From: Ga0077560 sp046330435
GTDB lineage: Bacteria; Actinomycetota; Thermoleophilia; Miltoncostaeales; Miltoncostaeaceae
NCBI GenBank assembly: GCA_046330435.1
Contig: JAXLST010000008.1
Span: 191,627-255,626 of the forward strand
DNA: 64,000 nt
Direction of reading: 5' to 3'
Each line of letters opens with the position of its first letter. Position 1 is the first letter of the stretch. A model generated the notes under the pieces. The model searched no databases and was not told the origin of the DNA. It was given only the letters and a program-made list of their open reading frames with translations. Shown piece after piece: positions 17,760 to 24,508 of the stretch. The position numbers were made by a program, and so were the translations under genes.

Positions 17760-17767
17760 AGGGGCGT

Positions 17768-18589
17768 CTAGCCGGAGACCTCCCAGAGGCGCTCGCGGAG
17801 GTCCTCCGCGGCGGCCCGGGGGTCGTCGGCCTTCATGATCGACCGGCTCGCCGCGACCACGGCCGCGCCGCGGCCCGGGGCGAAGGCGGGGCCCAGGTCC
17901 TCGGGGCGGCCGCCCTGTGCGCCGACGCCGGGGATGAGCAGCGGCTGGGACGGCATGCGCCCCCGCAGGCCCACGAGGTGCTCCGGGACGGTGGCGCCCA
18001 CGACGGCGCCGACGTCCGAGAGGCCGTGCTCGCCGACGCCGCCGGCGCCCCATTCGGCGACGCGGTCCGCGACGGCCTCGTACCAGCGGCGCCCGTCGGC
18101 GAGCTCGAGGTCCTGCAGCTCCGCGGCGCCCGGATTGGACGTGCGGACCAGGACGAAGATCCCCCGGCCGGTGCCGCGCGCCGCCTCGATGAACGGCTCC
18201 ACGGCGTCCGAGCCCAGCATCGGGTTCACGGTGAGCGCGTCGAACGGCCCGGTGAGCAGGGCCTGCGCGTACGCGCCGGCGGTCACGCCGATGTCACCGC
18301 GCTTGGCGTCCGCGATGACCAGCAGCCCCAGGTCGCGGGCCAGCTCCGCGATGTGGTGCACCAGCGCCCACCCGGGCGCGCCGAGCCGCTCGAACCACGC
18401 GAACTGCGGCTTGACCGCCACGCAGGCGGGCGCCGCGGCGCGCAGGATGCGCTCGCAGAACGCCCGGACCGCGTCCGGGCCGTCGCCGGCGATGCGCGGG
18501 TCGGGGTCCAGGCCCAGCACGACCTGGGAGGAGCGGGCGGCGACGGCCGCCGCGAGGCGGTCGCCGAACGACGGGGTGTTCTCGGTCAC
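17768..18589 (-). CDS. pyrF: Orotidine-5'-phosphate decarboxylase, type 2
   Basis: The enzyme decarboxylates OMP to UMP, the last step of de novo pyrimidine synthesis. The 273-residue protein is the longer mycobacterial/Myxococcus type. It has an N-terminal VVLGLDPDPRI, VAVKPQFAWFE, the catalytic ADAKRGDIG and TVNPMLGSDAVEPF. The start is the GTG that overlaps the stop of the AEC transporter gene (GTGA); the open frame continues 13 codons upstream without family-like sequence. Other pyr genes are not in the window. Confidence 0.95.
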   Translation of the reverse strand: MTENTPSFGDRLAAAVAARSSQVVLGLDPDPRIAGDGPDAVRAFCERILRAAAPACVAVKPQFAWFERLGAPGWALVHHIAELARDLGLLVIADAKRGDIGVTAGAYAQALLTGPFDALTVNPMLGSDAVEPFIEAARGTGRGIFVLVRTSNPGAAELQDLELADGRRWYEAVADRVAEWGAGGVGEHGLSDVGAVVGATVPEHLVGLRGRMPSQPLLIPGVGAQGGRPEDLGPAFAPGRGAAVVAASRSIMKADDPRAAAEDLRERLWEVSG

Positions 18590-19506
18590 AGCACCAGCCA
18601 GCGGACGATGGGCAGGGTCAGGGTGCACAGCAGGGTGGTCACCACCACCGCCCCCGCCAGCACGTCACGGCGCAGACCGTACCGGTCCCCGAGCACCAGC
18701 GACATCATCGCCGTGGGCATCGCCGCCATCACCACGACGGTGTGCAGGTTGTCGCCGGAGAGCCCCAGCAGCCGGCCCACCCCGAGCCCCACCGCCCCGC
18801 CGATCCCCAGGCGCGTGACGGTGATCACCGCGAGGTCCGCGACGTTGCGGCCCAGCCCGCGCACGTCGAACACCACCCCGGCGTAGACCATCACCAGCGG
18901 CAGGACCGCGCCGCCCAGGATCTCCATGGGCCGCTCGACCACCTGCGGCAGCTCCCCCGCCCCGGAGACGTTCCACGCCAGGCCGGCGACGAGCGCCCAG
19001 GTGGGCGGCAACGCCAGCCCGCGGGCCAGGCCGCCCCAGTCGACGGTGGGCCGCCCCTCCCCCGCCGCCCCGAACGCGGTCGCGATGGCCACCGTGGAGG
19101 TCCACGTGATGATCGCGGTGGACAGGCTGTCGAACATCACCGCGGCGGGCAGCGAGAACCCGGCGCCGCTGGCGGCGATGAGCGGCAGGCCGAAGAAGCC
19201 GGTGTTCCCCACGGCCGTGGCCGTCACGAATGCGCCGGTGCGGGGCCGGTCCATCCCCCGCAGCCGCGCGAACCCGAACGCCGCGGTGAGCAGCACCGCG
19301 TGGATGGCGAAGCCGGCGACCGGCACCAGCAGCAGCTCCCGCGGCAGCTCGGCCCGGGCGGTGATGAGGAACACCAGGGCCGGCATCGCCAGGTACAGCA
19401 CGATGTTCACCATGCCGTCGGCGTGCTCCTCGCGGAGCAGCCCGCGCCGGCGCATCGCCATCCCGGCCAGGATGATCAGCAGCGCGGCGAGGGAGGTCTG
19501 GATCAC
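18586..19506 (-). CDS. AEC-family (auxin efflux carrier-like) membrane transporter
   Basis: The 306-residue protein has about ten transmembrane segments arranged as two halves, as in AEC/BASS-fold transporters. Typical pieces are the N-terminal helix ending in MRRRGLL, TATAVGNTGFFGLPLI in the crossover region and VVMAAMPTAMMSLVLGDRYG in the second half. Bacterial AEC proteins export or import small organic acids; the substrate here is unknown. The GTG start has GGGAGG four bases upstream. It is coupled to pyrF. Confidence 0.88.
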   Translation of the reverse strand: MIQTSLAALLIILAGMAMRRRGLLREEHADGMVNIVLYLAMPALVFLITARAELPRELLLVPVAGFAIHAVLLTAAFGFARLRGMDRPRTGAFVTATAVGNTGFFGLPLIAASGAGFSLPAAVMFDSLSTAIITWTSTVAIATAFGAAGEGRPTVDWGGLARGLALPPTWALVAGLAWNVSGAGELPQVVERPMEILGGAVLPLVMVYAGVVFDVRGLGRNVADLAVITVTRLGIGGAVGLGVGRLLGLSGDNLHTVVVMAAMPTAMMSLVLGDRYGLRRDVLAGAVVVTTLLCTLTLPIVRWLVL

Positions 19507-19533
19507 CCGGCCTCCCCCGCCGCGGGGACGTCC

Positions 19534-20028
19534 CTAGTGATGTGCGTGCACGACGGCGTGCCCCCGGCCGCGGGCGATGAGCGCCCGGTTCACCGGCACC
19601 GTGACGGCGAACGCGATCGCGAGGGACACCAGCAGCGCCCCCCAGAACAGGGCGTCCGCCAGACCCGCGTCCATCGCTCCCGGCACCGTCAGCATCACCC
19701 CATTGTCGACGATCTCCATGACGGCGATGGAGACGGTGTCGGCGGCGAGGGCGAGCGCGGCCACCTGGCGCAGCGGCAGGCCGGCCCGCAGCAGCGGCAT
19801 GGACGTGAGCCCGTAGCCGAAGACGAACGCCAGGGCGACCGCCAGCACGATGGTGGGCAGGTTGCCGAGACCGAGGGCCGTCCCGATCGCCAGGCCCAGG
19901 ATCTCGCCGATCGCGCAGCCGGTGAGGCAGTGGGCCGTGGCCACGGCGGCGAGCCGCCAGCTCGCGCCGCCGGCGGTGTCGCGGTGGTCGTGGTGCGCGT
20001 GCGCCGCATGGCGCTCCGTGGTCTGCAC
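19534..20028 (-). CDS. DUF4396-like membrane protein next to a metal repressor
   Basis: The 164-residue protein starts with a His-rich segment (HAAHAHHDH) and ends HAVVHAHH. Between these lie four to five hydrophobic helices, starting with LAAVATAHCLTGCAIGEILG, which resembles DUF4396 proteins. The GTG start is supported by a GGAGG six bases upstream and avoids reading through the operator. Histidine-rich ends, the Cys pair in the first helix and the divergent CsoR-type regulator suggest metal handling, perhaps copper. Transport itself is inferred. Confidence 0.8.
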   Translation of the reverse strand: MQTTERHAAHAHHDHRDTAGGASWRLAAVATAHCLTGCAIGEILGLAIGTALGLGNLPTIVLAVALAFVFGYGLTSMPLLRAGLPLRQVAALALAADTVSIAVMEIVDNGVMLTVPGAMDAGLADALFWGALLVSLAIAFAVTVPVNRALIARGRGHAVVHAHH

Positions 20029-20040
20029 GGTGGGCCTCCA

Positions 20041-20057
20041 ATACTGGGTGGGAGTAT
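20041..20057. promoter_or_regulatory. CsoR-type operator, proximal to the DUF4396-like gene
   Basis: ATACTGGGTGGGAGTAT is an inverted repeat of ATACT/AGTAT with a G-tract, resembling known CsoR-family operators. It lies 13 bases upstream of the membrane-protein start. Confidence 0.75.
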
Positions 20058-20075
20058 CTGCGCCGTCACCGTTGC

Positions 20076-20092
20076 ATACTGCCTGGGAGTAT
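20076..20092. promoter_or_regulatory. CsoR-type operator, proximal to the csoR-like gene
   Basis: ATACTGCCTGGGAGTAT matches the neighbouring site at 14 of 17 bases. The two centres are 35 bp apart. This copy lies 16 bases before the repressor ATG, fitting control of both divergent genes. Confidence 0.75.
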
Positions 20093-20107
20093 GTCAACGT
20101 GGCCGGC

Positions 20108-20401
20108 ATGGACGAGTCACCGGCGGGCGGCGGCCACTACGCCGTTGACAAGCAGCAGATCCTCAAACGCCTTCGCAGGGCGGAGGGCCAGGTGCGGGGG
20201 ATCGCCGGGATGGTCGGCGAGGACCGCTACTGCATCGACGTGCTGCAGCAGATCAGCGCCGCGCAGGCGGCCCTGGACAAGGTGGCGCTGGCGCTCGTGG
20301 ACGCCCACGTGCGCAACGGCCTGCTCACGGCCGACCCGGAGCGGCGCGACGCGCTCACCGACGAGCTGATGGCCGCCATCGGCCGGCTCGCCCGCCGGTA
20401 G
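20108..20401 (+). CDS. CsoR/RcnR-family metal-sensing repressor with an incomplete Cu(I) site
   Basis: The 97-residue all-helical repressor shows KQQILKRLRRAEGQVRGIAGMV, the family's DNA-binding start, then YCIDVLQQISAAQAALDKVAL and VDAHVRNGLL. The first cysteine and the histidine of the usual Cys-His-Cys copper site are present. The second cysteine (expected at H-x-x-x-C) is replaced by Gly, in HVRNG. The sensed ligand may therefore not be Cu(I) in the standard geometry. An upstream in-frame GTG nine bases before the ATG is also possible. It is divergent from the DUF4396-like gene, with two operators between them. Confidence 0.88.
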   Translation: MDESPAGGGHYAVDKQQILKRLRRAEGQVRGIAGMVGEDRYCIDVLQQISAAQAALDKVALALVDAHVRNGLLTADPERRDALTDELMAAIGRLARR

Positions 20402-20408
20402 GGCTCCC

Positions 20409-20705
20409 TCAGCCCGCCTGCGCGACGAGGAACGCCGCGACGCCCGCCGCGAACCCGGCCGCCACCAGCCCATGGGTGAGCGACGCGTCCCGCCGGAGGC
20501 GGCCCGTCGCCACGCCGATCACCGCCGCGCCCCACAGCACCGGCGCCGCGGCGAGCAGCACGAGCGCGGCGCCGGCGAACCGCACGGTCCCGGACGGCCG
20601 GGCCGGCAGGGCGACGCCCCGTGTCGCCGGCACCGCGGCGCCGGCGACGACGAGCGCGGCCCCCAGGGCGAGGCCGGCCGCCGGCCCGCGCCCGGGAGGC
20701 CTCAC
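20409..20705 (-). CDS. Small membrane protein at the end of the minor-pilin operon
   Basis: This 98-residue frame has three hydrophobic helices (LALGAALVVAGAAV, FAGAALVLLAAAPVLWGAAV, LVAAGFAAGVAAFLVA). Its GTG overlaps the stop of the PilX-like gene as GTGA. That coupling, and a composition unlike the antisense frame, support it as a real gene. No family is recognised. It may help assembly or anchoring of the pilins. Confidence 0.6.
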   Translation of the reverse strand: MRPPGRGPAAGLALGAALVVAGAAVPATRGVALPARPSGTVRFAGAALVLLAAAPVLWGAAVIGVATGRLRRDASLTHGLVAAGFAAGVAAFLVAQAG

Positions 20706-22201
20706 GACGGCGGGGTGACCTCGCGCCAGTACGACACGCCCCAGCTGCCCTCGATGGTGGGGAACAGCGGCGGGCGCAGGGACTGCAGCGTGGTGTCGTA
20801 GTTGTAGACGCGGCTGGAGAACATGGAGGCGTATCCGCCGTCGGACGTCGCGGTGGACCCCGTGAAGGTCATGGTCCCGCCGTGCGTCGTGGAGCCCGTG
20901 TTGGTGCGCCACTGCCCGTTCTGGGCGAGGGTGGCGGCGCGCCAGCTGAGGCTGCTCGGGCTGTTCTCGGCCATGATCATCTCGCCGCCGGCCACCAGCC
21001 CCAGCACGTCGTCGCCGTCGGTCTCGTAGCTGATGTTGTTGCCGATGTAGATGTTCGTCCTGCTTGCGAGCGTGACCTGGCCGTCCACCACCGAGGCGCG
21101 GGTGCCGGAGGTCTGGCTGCAGGCGTCGGTGAGGCTGTTGCCGTTGCCGATGACCGCCGGCTGCTCGAAGTACATGTAGAACGGCGTGGCGCCGCCCGGC
21201 AGGTTCACGGTCGTGGGGCACTGCAGCTGGTTCACGGTGACGCCCAGGTTCGTGGACCCCGTGATCTTCCAGATCCGCACCTGCCCGCTCGCCAGGAACT
21301 GCACCATCCAGCCGTTGGCGGTGGCGTCGTTGCGGTACACGCCGGTGGCCTGCGCCGCCGCCTTGATGTCGGTGATGTCCTGCGTGAACGACGTGAAGTC
21401 GATGGGCGTCGGGAACTTCGCGCTGAACGACGGCGTCGTGGTCTTGTCGAACGCCCCGCCCTGGAAGCCGCTGTTGGTGGCCTGCGAGCCGCTGCAGGAG
21501 CTGCCGCCGGACCGGCACGCCAGGTTCTTGGCGTACACGGGGGCCAGCGCGGTCCCGGAGTGGATGATGTCCTGCGAGGAGTAGAGCTTGCCGGTGGTGG
21601 TGGCCGCGGAGCCGTAGATGATCGTGGCGTCCGAGATCATCTGGAAGTCGGCGATCGAGATGGGCTGGATGCGGGCCTGCACCGACTTGACGATGGGGTT
21701 GTTGCCGCCCGACGGCATCACGCGCGCCGTGGACTGCACCAGCACCGCGCTGGGGTCCGTGGGCACCGGGGTCACGCGCAGGCTGTAGCTCGCCTGGCCG
21801 AACCGGGCGTCCTGCAGCGGGATCCACGTGCTCGGCGGGCCGGAGTAGCTCCAGTTGTTGCCGGTGGGCCACGGGTTGCCGGGCGCCACGATGCCGCCCG
21901 CGGTGGTGTTGGTGCGCGGGTCCTCGGCCGTGTCGACGAACCGCCGGTAGTAGCGCGGGTCCTCCACCATGCGGGAGATGTACAGCTGCACGCCGGCCTC
22001 GGCGGCCTCCAGGGCCAGGTCCCCGCGGGCGGTGCGGGTGGACTGGGTGGTGCTGCTGCGCGCCCACGTGAGGCTGGCGATCACCAGCAGCGCGACGATG
22101 CTGGTGAAGCCGATCACCGAGATCATGCTCTGGCCCGACTGCAGCGCGCGGCGCGAGCGCCGCACGCGGTCAGTTGACGCGGGGGTTGCGGGGGGCGACA
22201 T
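20702..22201 (-). CDS. PilX-like minor pilin / pilus assembly protein
   Basis: The 499-residue protein has an N-terminal membrane helix (GQSMISVIGFTSIVALLVIA) followed by ARGDLALEAAEAGVQLYI. This matches the PilX_N pattern, in which Glu/Ala-rich helices follow the anchor. No standard G|FxxxE prepilin cleavage site is present. The rest is a long Ser/Thr/Asn-rich extracellular region of beta character with a cysteine cluster (ACRSGGSSCSG). The gene overlaps the end of the PilW-like gene by 32 bases. Role as a minor pilin or pseudopilin tip component is inferred from position and N-terminal pattern. Confidence 0.75.
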   Translation of the reverse strand: MSPPATPASTDRVRRSRRALQSGQSMISVIGFTSIVALLVIASLTWARSSTTQSTRTARGDLALEAAEAGVQLYISRMVEDPRYYRRFVDTAEDPRTNTTAGGIVAPGNPWPTGNNWSYSGPPSTWIPLQDARFGQASYSLRVTPVPTDPSAVLVQSTARVMPSGGNNPIVKSVQARIQPISIADFQMISDATIIYGSAATTTGKLYSSQDIIHSGTALAPVYAKNLACRSGGSSCSGSQATNSGFQGGAFDKTTTPSFSAKFPTPIDFTSFTQDITDIKAAAQATGVYRNDATANGWMVQFLASGQVRIWKITGSTNLGVTVNQLQCPTTVNLPGGATPFYMYFEQPAVIGNGNSLTDACSQTSGTRASVVDGQVTLASRTNIYIGNNISYETDGDDVLGLVAGGEMIMAENSPSSLSWRAATLAQNGQWRTNTGSTTHGGTMTFTGSTATSDGGYASMFSSRVYNYDTTLQSLRPPLFPTIEGSWGVSYWREVTPPS

Positions 22202-22796
22202 CGGTGGACAGCTCCAGGGTGGAGTTGGACTGGCCGGTGCGGTACGCGAGCACCAGCCGCATGTGGACCAGGGCGATGGAGGCGGTGGCCGGTGCCGTGA
22301 GCGACGCGGCGAGCGCCGCCCCGCTGTCGTCCTCGGCGGCGAACAGCGGCACGGCGGTCTGCACGCCGGTCGCCAGGACCTCCTGCGGGCCGTAGCCGGT
22401 CCAGGTGTACGGCGGCGCCGCGCCCACGGGGTTGGCGACGTCCCGCAGCAGCTGGCCGCTCACCACCTGGTACCGCACCCGCTGCGGGAACGTGCTGAGG
22501 TCCGTGGGGTCGCGCGTGCCGTCGTAGTAGAAGACGATCGACGTCGCCGTCAGCGACGCGATGGGCGGCGTGATGCCGGCGTCCGGGGAGATCGACTGGC
22601 GGATCTCGCTCTCCAGGCGGTCCAGGGCGGTGCGGCCGTCGGCCTGCGTCTTCGCCTGGCTCTCGTGCGTCGTCGCCTGGTTGAGGCTGGAGGTGTAGAA
22701 GCCCAGCAGCGCGAGCCCGAAGATGGCCATCAGGACGATGCCGATGAGCAGCTCCGGGAGGGTGAAGCCGGCGTTGCGGGAGCGGCGGCGGGTCAT
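22170..22796 (-). CDS. PilW-like prepilin with N-terminal methylation site
   Basis: The 208-residue protein has a basic leader (MTRRRSRNAG), then FTLPELLIGIVLMAIFGLAL. The Gly before Phe and the Glu at +5 form a type IV prepilin peptidase site. The globular part contains the common PilW-like elements RTALDRLESEIRQSI and a beta-rich C-terminal half. The ATG overlaps the stop of the large PilV-like gene (ATGA). It probably acts as a minor pilin in pilus priming; whether the system builds type IV pili or a competence pseudopilus cannot be told here. Confidence 0.85.
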   Translation of the reverse strand: MTRRRSRNAGFTLPELLIGIVLMAIFGLALLGFYTSSLNQATTHESQAKTQADGRTALDRLESEIRQSISPDAGITPPIASLTATSIVFYYDGTRDPTDLSTFPQRVRYQVVSGQLLRDVANPVGAAPPYTWTGYGPQEVLATGVQTAVPLFAAEDDSGAALAASLTAPATASIALVHMRLVLAYRTGQSNSTLELSTDVAPRNPRVN

Positions 22797-24352
22797 GGCA
22801 GCGTCACGTCCAGGCGCCCGGTGGTCGCGAGCGCCACGGCCTTGCCGGAGCTCCACACGGGGTTGCCGCTGGAGAAGCCGGTGGCGTAGTAGGCCATGTA
22901 GTTGCCCTGGGCCAGGTTGCCGAAGTCCGCGTAGGCGCCGGAGTTCGTGTACTGGGTGAGGTCGTAGGTGCCGCTCACCGCCTGCAGCCGCACCAGCACG
23001 TTGGACGTCGCGGTCTTGAGCCGCACCGTGCCCGTCGAGCCCGAGGTGAGCAGCAGGGTCATCGGGGTGGTCGCGTTCAGGGTGATCGCGGCGGGCAGGC
23101 TGCCCGAGCCGTAGCCGCTGGCCGTGGCGGCCACCGTGTAGTTCACCGAGCCGGACACCGGCAGGCAGAAGCGGGTGTAGCCGTTGCTGTCGGTCGTGCG
23201 GGTGAGCGGGGTCATGCTGTTCGGCCCGCCGGAGACCTGCACCGTGGCGTTGCCGATCGCGGCGTTGGTGCCGTTGCGCTTGACCCACACGTCCAGCCAG
23301 CCGCCCGGCGCGCGGGTGAGCTGGAAGGTGAACGCGTGGCTGGTGTTGGTGGGGTAGTTGGCCGGCAGCGCCGTGCTCTGGGTGGCGTCGGCGTAGCAGT
23401 CCGTGCGCGTGGTGACCGTGAACGGCGTGGTGCTCGGCAGGATCGGGTTCCCGCCGATGGTCGTCGTGGTGAGCGACCCGGTGTAGGTGGTGAAGGTCTC
23501 GGCCACGGCGGCGGGCGCGGGGCTGGTGATGCCCACGTCGGACCGCTCGGTGACCGGCTGACCGGTCGCGGAGTCCACCAGGTTCACGGTGATGGTGGCC
23601 GGCCGGTACATCTTGATCGTGACCTGCCACGTCTGGGACGCGGTGAGGTTCTGCCGCGTGACCGTGGGCGGCGTGTCGGGGTGCGTGAGGTACCCCGCCA
23701 GGGTCGCGGAGGCGACGTAGTAGTACTGCGGGCTGGTGTTGGAGGTGGCGCTGGGCAGGAGGCCCGCGAACACCGCCTTGCCCTGGGCGTCGGTGCTGTC
23801 GATGCGGGTCGGCGACGTGCTGCCGTTCACCGTCACCGTCGCCCCCTGCAGCGGCTGCAGGGTGATGCCGTCCACCACCGTCACCACCGCGGTGGCCTTG
23901 CCCGCGATGTTCGCGTAGCTCGGCGGGGCGATGATGCTGCTCGCGGTCACCGGCTTGGCCACCGGCACCTGCGGGGTCACGGTGATCGTGACCTTCTTGT
24001 AGTTCACGTACGTCTGCGGGCGCCCCTGGGCGGGGTCGTCGACGTACACCACGGTGGTGGTGATGCGGTACGTGGTGCCGTTCACGACCTTGTCCACGCT
24101 CGCCGCGATCGTGCCGGGCGGGTTGCCGCCCACCACGCCGACGTCGTCGTAGCTCAGGTTCCGGGCGTCCTCGAGCGCCCCGGCGGCGAGCTTGCTCGAC
24201 ACCGAGTCCAGGCGCGAGCGGCCGACCTGCGTCGAGGAGGCGGCGAAGCCCTGGAAGATTGCCCCGGCGACGATCGCCAGGATGAGGATGCTGACCAGGA
24301 CCTCGATGTAGGCGAAGCCGCCCTGCTGGCCGTGCCGTCGTCCGTGATGCAC
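22793..24352 (-). CDS. Large PilV-like prepilin with Ig/CarboxypepD-like repeat domains
   Basis: The 519-residue protein has the leader HHGRRHGQQGG, then FAYIEVLVSILILAIVAGAI with Glu at +5, a prepilin cleavage and methylation site of PilV/GspI character. After the pilin stalk (to about residue 130) come domains with the G-x-T-V-x-V pattern: about 140-225 (LQPLQGATVTVNGS...GKAVFAGL) and about 345-430 (IGNATVQVSGG...NGYTRFCLPV). These resemble carboxypeptidase-regulatory or big Ig-like modules. Unusual length for a minor pilin suggests a displayed, possibly adhesive, tip. The GTG chosen has AGGGG five bases upstream; a GTG two codons earlier is an alternative. It is the first gene of the operon. 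Confidence 0.82.
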   Translation of the reverse strand: MHHGRRHGQQGGFAYIEVLVSILILAIVAGAIFQGFAASSTQVGRSRLDSVSSKLAAGALEDARNLSYDDVGVVGGNPPGTIAASVDKVVNGTTYRITTTVVYVDDPAQGRPQTYVNYKKVTITVTPQVPVAKPVTASSIIAPPSYANIAGKATAVVTVVDGITLQPLQGATVTVNGSTSPTRIDSTDAQGKAVFAGLLPSATSNTSPQYYYVASATLAGYLTHPDTPPTVTRQNLTASQTWQVTIKMYRPATITVNLVDSATGQPVTERSDVGITSPAPAAVAETFTTYTGSLTTTTIGGNPILPSTTPFTVTTRTDCYADATQSTALPANYPTNTSHAFTFQLTRAPGGWLDVWVKRNGTNAAIGNATVQVSGGPNSMTPLTRTTDSNGYTRFCLPVSGSVNYTVAATASGYGSGSLPAAITLNATTPMTLLLTSGSTGTVRLKTATSNVLVRLQAVSGTYDLTQYTNSGAYADFGNLAQGNYMAYYATGFSSGNPVWSSGKAVALATTGRLDVTLP

Positions 24353-24483
24353 CGACACCCCTGAGTCCGTTCGGGTCGTCCCGCACCGCGACGAGGGTAG
24401 GGGCATGGCCCCGAGGCGCTCGCCGTGGCATCAGTGCATCGGCGGTATTCGCATGCCGCTTGAGATCCGGGTGGAGGATCTGC

Positions 24484-24500
24484 CCGGGGTGCCGCCCCGG
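24484..24500 (-). terminator. GC hairpin after fbpB
   Basis: On the minus strand CCGGGG and CCCCGG pair around a five-base loop shortly after the fbpB stop. No clear T-tract follows, so confidence is modest. Confidence 0.35.
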
Positions 24501-24508
24501 CGGGTGGG

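Larger units (their letters stand above)
17288..17767. other. 480-bp gene-free region carrying three CAATTGGCC elements
   Basis: No convincing gene lies here. The stretch sits between the end of a doubtful rightward frame and the 3' end of pyrF. It holds three double CAATTGGCC elements, an inverted repeat around CGATCG, two further CCGATCGA palindrome-like sites near 17660-17690 and the pyrF terminator. Copies 3 and 4 share the left flank CCGGG(G)CCGTTGG, which suggests that a unit longer than the core has been duplicated. Confidence 0.8.

Noticed and set aside
17288..17767. Insertion sequence or integron remnant
   Set aside because: No transposase, no terminal inverted repeats bounding the block and no target duplication were seen.
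17384..17838. Short rightward frames through the repeat block near pyrF
   Set aside because: They are made of the repeat sequences themselves and have no ribosome site or family-like residues.
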